Of a DNA stretch of 17,299 nucleotides, positions 1 to 6,895 are shown one piece after another. This DNA comes from Deinococcus hopiensis KR-140 (GTDB lineage Bacteria > Deinococcota > Deinococci > Deinococcales > Deinococcaceae). Both the position numbers and the translations under genes were made by a program. Position 1 is the first letter of the stretch; each line of letters starts with the position of its first letter. A model generated the notes under the pieces. It did no database searches, had not been told where the DNA came from, and saw nothing but the letters and a program-made list of their open reading frames with translations. The DNA is taken from positions 1 to 17,299 of the forward strand of contig CALPYF020000058.1 in assembly GCA_943327755.2 (NCBI GenBank), given 5' to 3'.

Positions 1-173
1 AGAAGAGGAAAAAGGACGTTGCAAACGGCTTTGGTTAAATCGTTTGGGTACGCAGCTTGCGGCGTGAGCGACCCACCTCCGACCTCTGCCGTGCACGGAC
101 GTTACTCCTGGGAGGGACCTGCGCCAGCACATTTTTCAGACGCACTTTAACCTCGGCGGAGCCGAAGAAGCTC
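1..173. other. Left margin, no supported gene
   Basis: I see no coding region with convincing composition or homology here. The only notable item is a string at about 15-28 (GACGTTGCAAACGG), which resembles the GTTGCAAA ends of IS6-family elements. It may be the distal end of the IS whose transposase lies to its right. The remaining bases could be IS 3' flank or old host sequence. Confidence 0.4.
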
Positions 174-204
174 AGCAGGTCGCTTGATTCTCAAGCGACC
201 TGCT
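174..204 (-). terminator. Perfect 14-bp hairpin over the transposase stop codon
   Basis: AGCAGGTCGCTTGA (174-187) and TCAAGCGACCTGCT (191-204) are exact reverse complements separated by only 3 nt (ttc). The transposase stop codon (complement of 191-193) sits at the base of the loop, so the hairpin spans the very end of the coding sequence. There is no clear T-run after it on the minus strand. It can end transposase transcription or block read-through entering the IS from outside. Confidence 0.6.
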
Positions 205-901
205 GCATCACTTCTCGCCAGCGGCGAAGTGTCTCGGTCTGGTTGCGTCTTCGAAGATCGGCGGAAACGGTTGTCCGGGTGTGGCGGTGAAGGTTCGAGA
301 CTCGGGCATGCAGGGCCAGGAATTCTTGCGTTCTCTGTCGTGGTTTGAATCCCAGTTGACTTCGCTGCTGTTGCCGTGTGGGTCGATGCGACTGCTCGAC
401 CAAGTTGTTGCACCGGGCCGCGGACACGACCTGGACGTGCTCCACGCCGTGGAGCACGGGAAGTGCCCGAATGGCGGTGCCATAGCTCCAGAGCTTGTCA
501 GTGTGAATGGCCTGCGGTACGTCGTATTCCCCGAGCAGGCGGACGAAAAAGGATCTGGCCGCTCGGGTGTCGCGATGTTCCTGAAGCAGGATGTCCAGCA
601 CAGCTCCATCGTCATCCACCGCCCTCCAGCGCCAATGCTTCTGTCCACCGACCTCGACGTATACCTCGTCTAAATACCATCGGGAACCCCGTCGGGGTTC
701 CCGATGGCGCAGCTCCTCACTGAGGAGGGGGGCGAACTTGATGTTCCATTGCCGCAGCGTTTCGTGACTCACCACGATGCCGCGCTCGTGAAGCAGTTCC
801 TGAACATCACGCTGGCTGATGGGGAAGCGGTGGTACAGCCGCAGAGCGTAGCCGATCACGCTGAGGGGAAAACGGTGACGGTAGGGCTTCCGGTCAGTCA
901 C
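191..901 (-). CDS. IS6-family DDE transposase
   Basis: This is a 236-residue transposase of the usual IS6/IS26 length. It joins IS ends to target DNA by the DDE mechanism, normally through replicative cointegrates. An N-terminal helix-turn-helix-like stretch lies at about residues 25-55 (QRDVQELLHERGI..SHETLRQW). The catalytic triad is visible as D78 in WYLDEVYV, D135 in IHTDKLWSY and E169 in NNLVEQSHRPTRQQQR, all in the IS6 sequence contexts. The GTG start at 901 is chosen because AGGAGG lies 10 nt upstream on the minus strand and the family N-terminus (basic, then the FP.s.I..a..LY.RF pattern) begins there. The frame is uninterrupted, so the enzyme may be active. The gene is divergent from the phosphatase, with only 54 bp between the start codons. 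Confidence 0.95.
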   Translation of the reverse strand: MTDRKPYRHRFPLSVIGYALRLYHRFPISQRDVQELLHERGIVVSHETLRQWNIKFAPLLSEELRHREPRRGSRWYLDEVYVEVGGQKHWRWRAVDDDGAVLDILLQEHRDTRAARSFFVRLLGEYDVPQAIHTDKLWSYGTAIRALPVLHGVEHVQVVSAARCNNLVEQSHRPTRQQQRSQLGFKPRQRTQEFLALHARVSNLHRHTRTTVSADLRRRNQTETLRRWREVMQQVA

Positions 902-955
902 AGCTCACCAGCCTCCTGACGCACCGTTGACGAAGTCGCCGTGAACTTGAGAAGT

Positions 956-2722
956 ATGAAGAAAATCCTGATGACCGCCCTGCTGCTCAGCGCCTCGGCG
1001 TCCGCGGCCAAACTGCAGGTGTACCCCTACGACGGTGCCCAGTTCGTGCCCGGTCAGCACTTCGATCTGCGAATCGAGGCCGAGGATGTCAAGGACTTCA
1101 AAGACGCCGTGATCACCCTCGACGGCAAGGCCGTCACCGGGCTCGTCAAGACGACCAGCAAGGACACCAGCGTCGAGTGGACCGTGCGCGCCCAGAGCCT
1201 CGGCGTCGGCACGCACACGCTGAGCGTGACCTTCACCGACGCGGGCGGTCCGGTCACGAAAACCGCGAAGTGGACCGTCGCCGCGACCCGTCCGGAAGGC
1301 TTCCAGTCACTCTTCTACAAGCCCAAGGCCAAGAACGTGATTCTGTTCATCGCCGACGGTCTGGGCTGGAACACCGTGAACGCCGCCAAACTGGTCGCGT
1401 ACCCCTATAACCCCGCCAACGGTACCCCGACCGGGAAGCTCGCCATGGAAACGGGCCTGTCGAGCATGGCCACCGTCACCACCAGCAGCTTCGACAGCGC
1501 CCTGGCTGACAGCGCCAACACCGCCAGCAGCATCGCCACCGGCCAGAAGATCCAGGTCAACGCCCTGAACGTCTACCCGGACAACACGGCCGACACGCTG
1601 GACAACCCGCGCGTGGAAACCATCACTGCCATGCTCAAGCGCAGCATGGGCAAGAGTGTCGGCCTGGTCTCCAGCGCGTTCGGAACCGACGCGACGCCCG
1701 CCGCGTTCGCGTCCTACACCCGCCGCCGCGGCGACTACCAGGCGATTGCCGACCAGTACTTCAAGGGGGACGTCAAACCCGACGTGCTGCTCATCGGCGG
1801 CAGCCGTGACTTCATTCCCAGCACGGCCCCCGGCAGCCGCCGCAAGGACACCACCGACTGGATCGACGGCAGCCAGAAACTCGGCTATCAGTTCGTCAGC
1901 ACCCGCACCGAACTGAACGCCGCCACCGGCAGCAAACTCTTCGGGCTGTTCAACATCGACAACATTCCCAGCTACCTGGACCGCGCGCAGTACAAAGGCA
2001 AAGAGACGCTGGGCGACTTCACCGACATGCCCTTCCTGTGGGACAGCACCAAGAAAGCCGTCGAGACCCTCGACAAGAACCCGAACGGCTTTTTCCTGAT
2101 GGTCGAGGCGGGCATGGTCGACAAGTACGAGCACCCGCTGGACTGGCAGCGCGCCGTGTGGGACGTCCTGGAGCTGGATAAGGCCGTCGCGTGGGCCAAG
2201 GATTACGCCAAGACCCACCCGGACACCCTGATTCTCGTCACGGCCGACCACGCCCACTCCCTGAGCGTGTACGGCGGGTACGACGCCACCAAGGGCCCGG
2301 GCAAGCGCGAAGCGGTCGGCGTGTACGAGAAGGCCGGCTTCCCCACCTACGGCGATCAGCGTGACGCCAACGGCTTCCCGCTGCCCGAGACGAGCCGCAC
2401 GTACGCGGTGGGCTTCGCCGCCACGCCCGACTACTGCGAAACGTACCTGGGCCGCCCCCAGTTCCTGGATCCCACGGTCAGCAACGGCAAGACCGGCGCG
2501 GAGGCGGGCTTCGTGCCGAACCCCAAAATCTGCGCTGAAGGGGCCGTGCAGCGCATCGGGAACCTCGACCCCGCCAGCGCGCAGGGCGTGCACACCGCCG
2601 ATCCCCTGCCCCTGTTCGCCTTCGGGCCCGGCGCGGAGAACTTCAGCGGTGTGATCGACCAGACCGAGATCTTCTTCGGGATTGCCCGCGCCATGGGCCT
2701 CGACGCCCGCACGAACAAGTAA
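956..2722 (+). CDS. Exported alkaline phosphatase (PhoA-type metalloenzyme)
   Basis: This encodes a 588-residue secreted phosphomonoesterase that would release phosphate from organic phosphates outside the cytoplasm. A Sec signal peptide (MKKILMTALLLSASASA) is followed by an all-beta, Ig-like stretch of about 95 residues and then the alkaline phosphatase fold. Counting from this ATG, the active-site set is complete: D134 (NVILFIADG), nucleophile S186 (ADSANTASS), E384, D389 and H393 (EAGMVDKYEH), D431 and H432 (VTADHAH), and H546 (GVHTADPLP). These match the two zinc sites and the magnesium site of E. coli PhoA. An in-frame GTG at 941 would add five residues, but the signal peptide starts naturally at 956, where a weak GAGAAG precedes the ATG. 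The upstream region is IS sequence, so the native promoter may have been displaced. Confidence 0.95.
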   Translation: MKKILMTALLLSASASAAKLQVYPYDGAQFVPGQHFDLRIEAEDVKDFKDAVITLDGKAVTGLVKTTSKDTSVEWTVRAQSLGVGTHTLSVTFTDAGGPVTKTAKWTVAATRPEGFQSLFYKPKAKNVILFIADGLGWNTVNAAKLVAYPYNPANGTPTGKLAMETGLSSMATVTTSSFDSALADSANTASSIATGQKIQVNALNVYPDNTADTLDNPRVETITAMLKRSMGKSVGLVSSAFGTDATPAAFASYTRRRGDYQAIADQYFKGDVKPDVLLIGGSRDFIPSTAPGSRRKDTTDWIDGSQKLGYQFVSTRTELNAATGSKLFGLFNIDNIPSYLDRAQYKGKETLGDFTDMPFLWDSTKKAVETLDKNPNGFFLMVEAGMVDKYEHPLDWQRAVWDVLELDKAVAWAKDYAKTHPDTLILVTADHAHSLSVYGGYDATKGPGKREAVGVYEKAGFPTYGDQRDANGFPLPETSRTYAVGFAATPDYCETYLGRPQFLDPTVSNGKTGAEAGFVPNPKICAEGAVQRIGNLDPASAQGVHTADPLPLFAFGPGAENFSGVIDQTEIFFGIARAMGLDARTNK

Positions 2723-2731
2723 CGCCTTGGA

Positions 2732-2747
2732 GGCCGCGTGCGCGGCC
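2732..2747 (+). terminator. GC hairpin after the phosphatase gene (weak)
   Basis: GGCCGC (2732-2737) and GCGGCC (2742-2747) form a 6-bp stem with a gtgc loop, 10 nt after the phosphatase stop codon. No T-run follows on the plus strand. It may only attenuate transcription, leaving co-transcription with the gene at 2810 possible. Confidence 0.35.
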
Positions 2748-2809
2748 CCCACCTGACCCTGCCTCCCGATCTGCGGCGGCAGGGGCTTCGCTTCCCTCCC
2801 GGAGGACGC

Positions 2810-3256
2810 ATGAACCGCCGAACCATCCTCAAACTGCTGGGCGCCGCGCCCGTCTCCTGGTGGCTGAACCGCGCCAGCGCGCAGGCGACCGCCACCGTCA
2901 AATTCAGTGAACTGTACGGCCGCGTGACCGTGCGCGGCGTGGAATACAGCAGCAAACTCAAGGCGCTCAGCGGTCAGAAGGTCACCATGAGCGGCTACAT
3001 GGCCCCGCCGCTGAAACCCAAACTGGATTTCTTCGTGCTGACCCGCGAACCCATGGCCACCTGCCCGTTCTGCACCACCGCCGCCGACTGGCCCGCCGAC
3101 ATCGTGCTCGTGATCATGCCGGACGGCAAGGAACTCGAGCCGTCCGTGCGGGGACTCACCGTCACCGGGCGCCTCGACGTCGGTGTCAAGAAAGACGACG
3201 AGACGGGCTTTGTCAGCCTCGTGCGCCTCTACGCGGACCGGGTGCAGTCCGCTTGA
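2810..3256 (+). CDS. Small exported CxxC protein, DUF3299-like
   Basis: A 148-residue exported protein. The ATG at 2810 is preceded by GGAGG at 2801-2805. Residues 3-4 are twin arginines (MNRRTILKLLG) before a hydrophobic stretch and an ASA cleavage site near residue 24, so export by Tat or Sec is likely. The mature part has the layout I associate with DUF3299: GQKVTMSGYMAPP near residue 55, then DFFVL, then a CPFC motif (C85, C88), then a strand ending in VIMPDG. The paired cysteines could bind metal or be redox active. The gene runs directly into the ABC ATPase, its stop sharing bases with the next start, so it is probably the exported partner of that transporter. The DUF3299 call comes from pattern memory, not a profile search. 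Confidence 0.75.
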   Translation: MNRRTILKLLGAAPVSWWLNRASAQATATVKFSELYGRVTVRGVEYSSKLKALSGQKVTMSGYMAPPLKPKLDFFVLTREPMATCPFCTTAADWPADIVLVIMPDGKELEPSVRGLTVTGRLDVGVKKDDETGFVSLVRLYADRVQSA

Positions 3257-3906
3257 CCCCCGCACCCCTGACCGGTGAGGGCCTGCGGGTCCAGCACGCC
3301 CGGGAGGTCACGCTGGCCTACCCGGCCTTCGCCTGGCCCGCCGGCACGCACCTCGCCGTGACCGGCCCGAGCGGGACCGGGAAGACGTCCCTGCTCAACG
3401 TGCTCGCGGGGCTCCTCCGGCCCCAGTCGGGCCGCGTCACGTACGGCGACCTGATCCTGACGGACCTGAGGGAAGCGCAGCGGGACGCGTTCCGCCGCCG
3501 GCACGTCGGATACGTCTTTCAGGATTTCCACCTCATGCCGGGGCTGACCGTACTGGAAAACGTGGAGTTGGCCCTGCGCGTCGCGGGAACGGCTCGGGCT
3601 GCCGAGCGGGCGCGCGACGCCCTGACCCGACTCGACCTGGGCGCGCGCCTGAGGCACCGCCCGGCGCAGCTGTCCACCGGGGAGCGGCAGCGGGTGGCCA
3701 TCGCGCGCGCCGTCGCGCACCGGCCCGGCCTGCTGCTGGTTGACGAGCCCACCGCGCACCTGGACCGCGACCGGGCGGCGGCCGCCATGACCCTGCTGCG
3801 GGAGGCGGCCGGTGACCTGGGCGCCACCCTGATCGTCGTCACGCACGACGAGGCGATGGCCGCCAGCTTGCCGCTGCGGTATCACGTCACGCCGGTGCCC
3901 GCGTGA
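3253..3906 (+). CDS. ABC transporter ATP-binding protein (LolD/MacB type)
   Basis: A 217-residue cytoplasmic ATPase that would power the FtsX-type permease encoded next. All ABC motifs are present: Walker A GPSGTGKTS (from residue 38), Q-loop Q90 in FQDFHLMPGLT, signature LSTGERQRVAIARA (from 140), Walker B LLLVDEPT (from 160) and H-loop H198 in VTHDE. The FQdf.L.p.lTvleNVe pattern is typical of the LolD/MacB/FtsE subgroup. The start is taken as TTG at 3253, overlapping the previous stop (TTGA). No strong ribosome site is visible, so translational coupling is likely. The gene overlaps the permease by 4 nt (GTGA), making a compact operon. Confidence 0.93.
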   Translation: MTPAPLTGEGLRVQHAREVTLAYPAFAWPAGTHLAVTGPSGTGKTSLLNVLAGLLRPQSGRVTYGDLILTDLREAQRDAFRRRHVGYVFQDFHLMPGLTVLENVELALRVAGTARAAERARDALTRLDLGARLRHRPAQLSTGERQRVAIARAVAHRPGLLLVDEPTAHLDRDRAAAAMTLLREAAGDLGATLIVVTHDEAMAASLPLRYHVTPVPA

Positions 3907-5099
3907 GCCTGGCCCTCTGGACGGCCCTGCGCACCCTCCGGCACCGCCTGGGCACCCTGCTCATCACCGCCGTGGCGGTGGCCCTGGCCACGGCCACGGC
4001 GCTTGTCGTGCCTCTGGTCACCCGGCAGGTCGAGCGGGGCGCGCAGGACGCCGCGCAGGTCTTCGATCTTCTTGTCACCGCGCCCGGCAGCGGCACGCAG
4101 GCCGTCATGTCGACCCTCTTCTACCTGGACGTCCCGATCGGCAACATGCCCCACCGGGTCTATCAGAACCTGCGGCAGCTGCCCGGCACGCGGCGGGCCG
4201 TTCCCATTGCCCTGGGGGACAACTTCGCGGGCTTTCCCATCGTGGGCACCACCGCCGCGTTTTTCGACCAGCGGCTCAAGCCGACGCTGCCGCCTTACTT
4301 CCGATTGGCGCAGGGACGCGTCTTCTCGAAGTCGCATGACGCCGTGATCGGCGCGCGCGTCGCGCGTGACGCCGCCCTCCAGGTCGGCCGGACCTTCACA
4401 GGCGCGCACGGCGTGGAGACCGGGCCGCACGAGGACGACGCTGGGCACCGGGAGCCGTACACGGTCACGGGCGTGCTGGCCCCCACCGGTGGACCCATCG
4501 ACCGGGCGGTGCTGACCCCCATCGACACGGTCTGGGCGGTGCACGGGCCGCAGGCCGCTCAGGCGCGGGCGGTGACGGCCGTGCTGTACTCCGCGGAGAA
4601 CCTCGCGGGGATCTACACGGCCGCGCAGCGTGTGAATGCGGGCAAGGACGCCATGGCGGTCTTCCCGGGACAGGTGTTCGCGCAGGCCCGGGACACGCTG
4701 ATGCAGGGGCAGGCCGCGTACGCGGGGCTGTCCGTGCTCGTGCTGGGCATCGCGGCATTGACCGTGGCCCTGAGCGTGTACACGTCCAGCCTGGAACGCC
4801 AGCGCGCCGTGGCCCTGCTGCGCGCCCTGGGAGCCGGGCGCGGCGCGGTGTTCACGCTGGTTCTGCTCGAGACAGGCCTGACCGTCACGGCTGGCGTGCT
4901 GCTGGGACTGGCGCTGGCTCTGCTGGTCAGCAGCGTCGGGGGCAGCGTGCTGGGCGGGCGGCTCGGGTTTACCCTGGCGCCCCCGGTGCTCACCTGGGCG
5001 CTGGCGTCCCGCGCCCTGCTGCTGATTCCGCTGGGCCTGATCACCGCCCTTCCGCACGCCCTGCAGTCCAGCCGCGTCAGTCCGCTCAAGCATCTGTGA
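3903..5099 (+). CDS. ABC transporter permease, FtsX/MacB type, with His-rich loop
   Basis: A 398-residue membrane protein starting at a GTG that overlaps the ATPase stop codon. One N-terminal membrane segment (LGTLLITAVAVALATATALV) is followed by a large extracytoplasmic domain of about 220 residues. Three C-terminal segments then form the FtsX domain (near YAGLSVLVLGIAALTVAL, AVFTLVLLETGLTVTAGVLL and ALLLIPLGLITALP). The coupling sequence ERQRAVALLRALGAGR is typical of FtsX permeases. The extracytoplasmic domain carries a His/acid cluster with H169, H176 and H182 plus E177, D178, D179 and E184, suggesting metal sensing or binding. With the CxxC exported partner this looks like a metal-related rather than lipoprotein transporter, but the substrate cannot be read from the sequence. 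Confidence 0.9.
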   Translation: MSLALWTALRTLRHRLGTLLITAVAVALATATALVVPLVTRQVERGAQDAAQVFDLLVTAPGSGTQAVMSTLFYLDVPIGNMPHRVYQNLRQLPGTRRAVPIALGDNFAGFPIVGTTAAFFDQRLKPTLPPYFRLAQGRVFSKSHDAVIGARVARDAALQVGRTFTGAHGVETGPHEDDAGHREPYTVTGVLAPTGGPIDRAVLTPIDTVWAVHGPQAAQARAVTAVLYSAENLAGIYTAAQRVNAGKDAMAVFPGQVFAQARDTLMQGQAAYAGLSVLVLGIAALTVALSVYTSSLERQRAVALLRALGAGRGAVFTLVLLETGLTVTAGVLLGLALALLVSSVGGSVLGGRLGFTLAPPVLTWALASRALLLIPLGLITALPHALQSSRVSPLKHL

Positions 5100-5153
5100 C
5101 GTCGGGTGAGGCCGCCCTGACACTGCCAGAACCTGTGACTCGGCCATACCAGC

Positions 5154-5159
5154 TACCCT
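5154..5159 (+). promoter_or_regulatory. Leaderless -10 element (TACCCT) for the SMI1 gene
   Basis: TACCCT fits the TANNNT consensus and ends 7 nt before the ATG at 5167. That spacing puts the transcription start at or next to the start codon, so the mRNA would be leaderless. No ribosome binding site is present, consistent with this. No convincing -35 was found at 16-18 bp. Confidence 0.6.
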
Positions 5160-5166
5160 GGGCTCC

Positions 5167-5754
5167 ATGAGTGTAACCGCGTTTGCCGAGGCCCTCACAG
5201 TCCGTTTCCCTGCGATGGCCGCGCCCCTACGCGGCCCGGTCAGCACAGCCGACCTGCAGGTCCTCCAGACGGCTGTGGAAGTCCCACTGCCCTCCGAGGT
5301 TCAGGACGTCTACGCCACCGTGGACGGCCAGGACGGCATCCTGCCGGGCGTCCTGCTGGGCCTGACGTGGCTTCCCGCGCGCCGCGCCGCTCAGGAGCAC
5401 GGCACCTGGATGGATCTCGCGCAGGACGACCCCACCCTCGTCAGTGAACCGGCCGGGGCGATCCAGGCGGTCACCTTCCACCACCACTGGGTGCCGCTTG
5501 CCGTGGACGGGTCCGGTAACGGGCTGGCGATCGACCTCGCCCCCGGAACAACGGGCATCGCCGGGCAGGTCATCACGTATGGCCCGGACGAGACCACGCG
5601 GCGCGTGGTCTCCCAATCCGTGAGTGCCCTGCTGCACTGGGCAGCGACGGCAGTGCAGCGGGGGGACGTGGAGGTGAGGGGCGATGAGGTCACCTACCGG
5701 GGTTACGGCTCGTTCCTGGACGCCGTACGCGAGGTGAGCCTTCCGCTGTCCTGA
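5167..5754 (+). CDS. SMI1/KNR4-family protein
   Basis: A 195-residue soluble protein with no signal peptide or membrane segment. The order of motifs fits SMI1/KNR4: an N-terminal helical part (LRGPVSTADLQVLQTAVEVPLPSEVQDVYATVDGQ, split over residues 22-56), the turn DGILPGVLLGLTWLP, then H-W-VPLAVDGSGNGLAIDLAP followed by GQVITYGPDE. This fold is widespread in bacteria, often as immunity proteins for contact-dependent or polymorphic toxins, and also in cell-wall regulators of fungi. It is probably read from a leaderless promoter at 5154. Its stop lies 14 bp from the stop of a convergently encoded secreted nuclease, which raises the possibility of a protective role. That link is inference only. 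Confidence 0.85.
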   Translation: MSVTAFAEALTVRFPAMAAPLRGPVSTADLQVLQTAVEVPLPSEVQDVYATVDGQDGILPGVLLGLTWLPARRAAQEHGTWMDLAQDDPTLVSEPAGAIQAVTFHHHWVPLAVDGSGNGLAIDLAPGTTGIAGQVITYGPDETTRRVVSQSVSALLHWAATAVQRGDVEVRGDEVTYRGYGSFLDAVREVSLPLS

Positions 5755-5768
5755 GGCTGTCCTGTAGG

Positions 5769-6509
5769 TTACACGCAGCCTTTGCTGATCAGCCAGTTCA
5801 CGATTTGCTGGCGGGACGTGGTGCCGTTCGGGCCGCCGTACGGGGCGTTGTCGAAGGTGCGGGTCATCACCTCGCCGTTGAGTTTGAGTTCGAGAGTCCA
5901 GCTGCTCGGCGTGTTCGTGCCCGCGTTCGGGTACGTCACCCGCGCGAGGTACGTAAGGCTGCTCTTCGTCAGGGGGCTGCACTTCGCGGTCTGGTTCTCG
6001 ATCTGCGCGTAGTTCCCACGGTTGAAGTTCTGCTCCTGCGGCGCCATGTTCGCCCGGCGGCCCCACCCGCCGAGCTGGCTGCCGACGAGGTGCCCGCCGT
6101 CGTACCCGTCGGGGTTGTCGAGGTTGCCGACGGTGCTCTGACAGGTGGTGTCGCGCGTGGCGGCCGTGATGGGCGGCAGGTAGCGGTAGGCGCTGCGGGG
6201 GCGGCCCTCGGCGTCGATGTAGTAGTACCCACCGTTGATGGAGTGCCAGGTGTTCAGGTCCGCCCCGGTGAAGCGGGTGGGGCAGCCGTCGGCGAGTTGT
6301 GCCTGCAACTCGGTGTGGGCCTGGAAGCCCATGCCGTACCGGGCGAAGAACGCGGCGGCCTGCTCGGGCGTGAGGTCGCGGGTGGCTTCGCTGAGGGCGA
6401 CCTCCCCGCCGACGGCGCGGATCAGGGCGTCGTAGGGGTCAGCGGCGGGGGTAGGGGCGACGGAGCAGGCGGCCAGGAGGGCCGGGACGAGCAGCAAGGC
6501 GTATTTCAT
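5769..6509 (-). CDS. Secreted DNA/RNA non-specific endonuclease, lipoprotein
   Basis: A 246-residue beta-beta-alpha-metal nuclease predicted to act outside the cytoplasm. The N-terminus MKYALLLVPALLAAC is a lipoprotein signal with lipobox LAAC (C15). The nuclease core reads YDGGHLVGSQLGG (D137-H140, a variant of DRGH; H140 would be the general base) and then NMAPQEQNFNRGNYAQIEN. In the latter, N163 matches the metal-binding Asn and E171 the Glu of Serratia nuclease (N.TPQ....N.G.W..LE). It best fits the Endonuclea_NS_2 branch, which includes toxin tips and scavenging nucleases. The frame runs open to 6818, but the lipoprotein signal fixes the ATG at 6509. No clear ribosome site precedes it, so a leaderless start is possible. 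Roles could be nutrient scavenging (phosphate from DNA) or competition. Confidence 0.88.
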   Translation of the reverse strand: MKYALLLVPALLAACSVAPTPAADPYDALIRAVGGEVALSEATRDLTPEQAAAFFARYGMGFQAHTELQAQLADGCPTRFTGADLNTWHSINGGYYYIDAEGRPRSAYRYLPPITAATRDTTCQSTVGNLDNPDGYDGGHLVGSQLGGWGRRANMAPQEQNFNRGNYAQIENQTAKCSPLTKSSLTYLARVTYPNAGTNTPSSWTLELKLNGEVMTRTFDNAPYGGPNGTTSRQQIVNWLISKGCV

Positions 6510-6895
6510 AGCGGTATTCAGAGAATCACTGGACTGTGATGGTGACGTCAATTCAGTTCGGTGGGATTCGGCGAGCACCGCCTCCAACGGGTTCTGCCTT
6601 TCGCAGACCAAAAGACCGATCCCGCGCCGGATGTCCATCTGAGGTGAAGTTGTTTGAGCTGGCCGCGCAGTGCCCGAACCGGACGCTCGAGACAGGGGGC
6701 AGCCAGCGTTCTGATGGGCGTCGTTCAGAGTCCCGCTGAGGTGGCGCTGCCGGACAGAAAAAAATGTGACGTCCGCCAAGCCACTCAGCGTCACAATCAT
6801 GCGTCGACGCTCCTGCACTCAGGGACGACCGGTCAGGCGGTCCTGAAGAAACCGCCGCCGGTCTGTCCCGATCGCTCCGCTCTGAGACCTGCCCC
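6510..6895. other. Intergenic stretch between nuclease start and large lipoprotein stop
   Basis: Open frames exist here but none has recognisable domains, a ribosome site or good codon bias. A TTGACG on the minus strand (complement of about 6543-6548) could be a -35 for the nuclease gene, but no matching TANNNT is present. The clearest element is the hairpin with A-run at 6758-6795. A smaller GGCGGT/ACCGCC repeat lies near 6836-6855. Confidence 0.5.
6758..6795 (-). terminator. Rho-independent terminator for the large lipoprotein gene
   Basis: Read on the minus strand, TGTGACG pairs perfectly with CGTCACA (plus positions 6765-6771 and 6789-6795; 17-nt loop) and is followed at once by seven T (A7 at 6758-6764 on the plus strand). 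It lies about 100 nt beyond the stop codon at 6896-6898. The stem is moderate and the loop long, but the T-run placement is exact. Confidence 0.55.

Larger units (their letters stand above)
15..937 (-). mobile_element. IS6-family insertion sequence (boundaries tentative)
   Basis: The intact IS6-type transposase at 191-901 shows that an IS is present. For the ends I compared both flanks. GACGTTGCAAACGG at 15-28 and the reverse complement of 924-937 (GACTTCGTCAACGG) match at 10 of 14 positions, and the left copy carries the GTTGCAAA typical of IS6-family ends. The resulting 923 bp is slightly long for the family, the 3' flank of 176 bp is unusually long, and no 8-bp target duplication is visible at these borders. 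The transposase gene is certain; the exact borders are not. The right border would fall about 19 bp before the phosphatase ATG. Confidence 0.4.

Noticed and set aside
927..955. Outward IS promoter for the phosphatase (TTGACG at 927-932)
   Set aside because: The bases at the expected -10 (950-955, AGAAGT) do not fit TANNNT and would sit on the ATG, so I did not list it as a promoter.
1307..3265. 652-residue open frame on the minus strand opposite the phosphatase
   Set aside because: It is the antisense shadow of a high-GC gene: repetitive Ala/Gly/Val/His composition, no domains, and it fully overlaps a well-supported phosphatase.
3882..5246. 454-residue minus-strand open frame opposite the permease
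   Set aside because: It is Gln/Arg/Gly/His-rich without any domain, and antisense to an FtsX permease with clear membrane segments and operon overlap.
6510..6818. 103-residue N-terminal extension of the nuclease
   Set aside because: The frame is open by chance; the lipoprotein signal MKYALLLVPALLAAC must be N-terminal.
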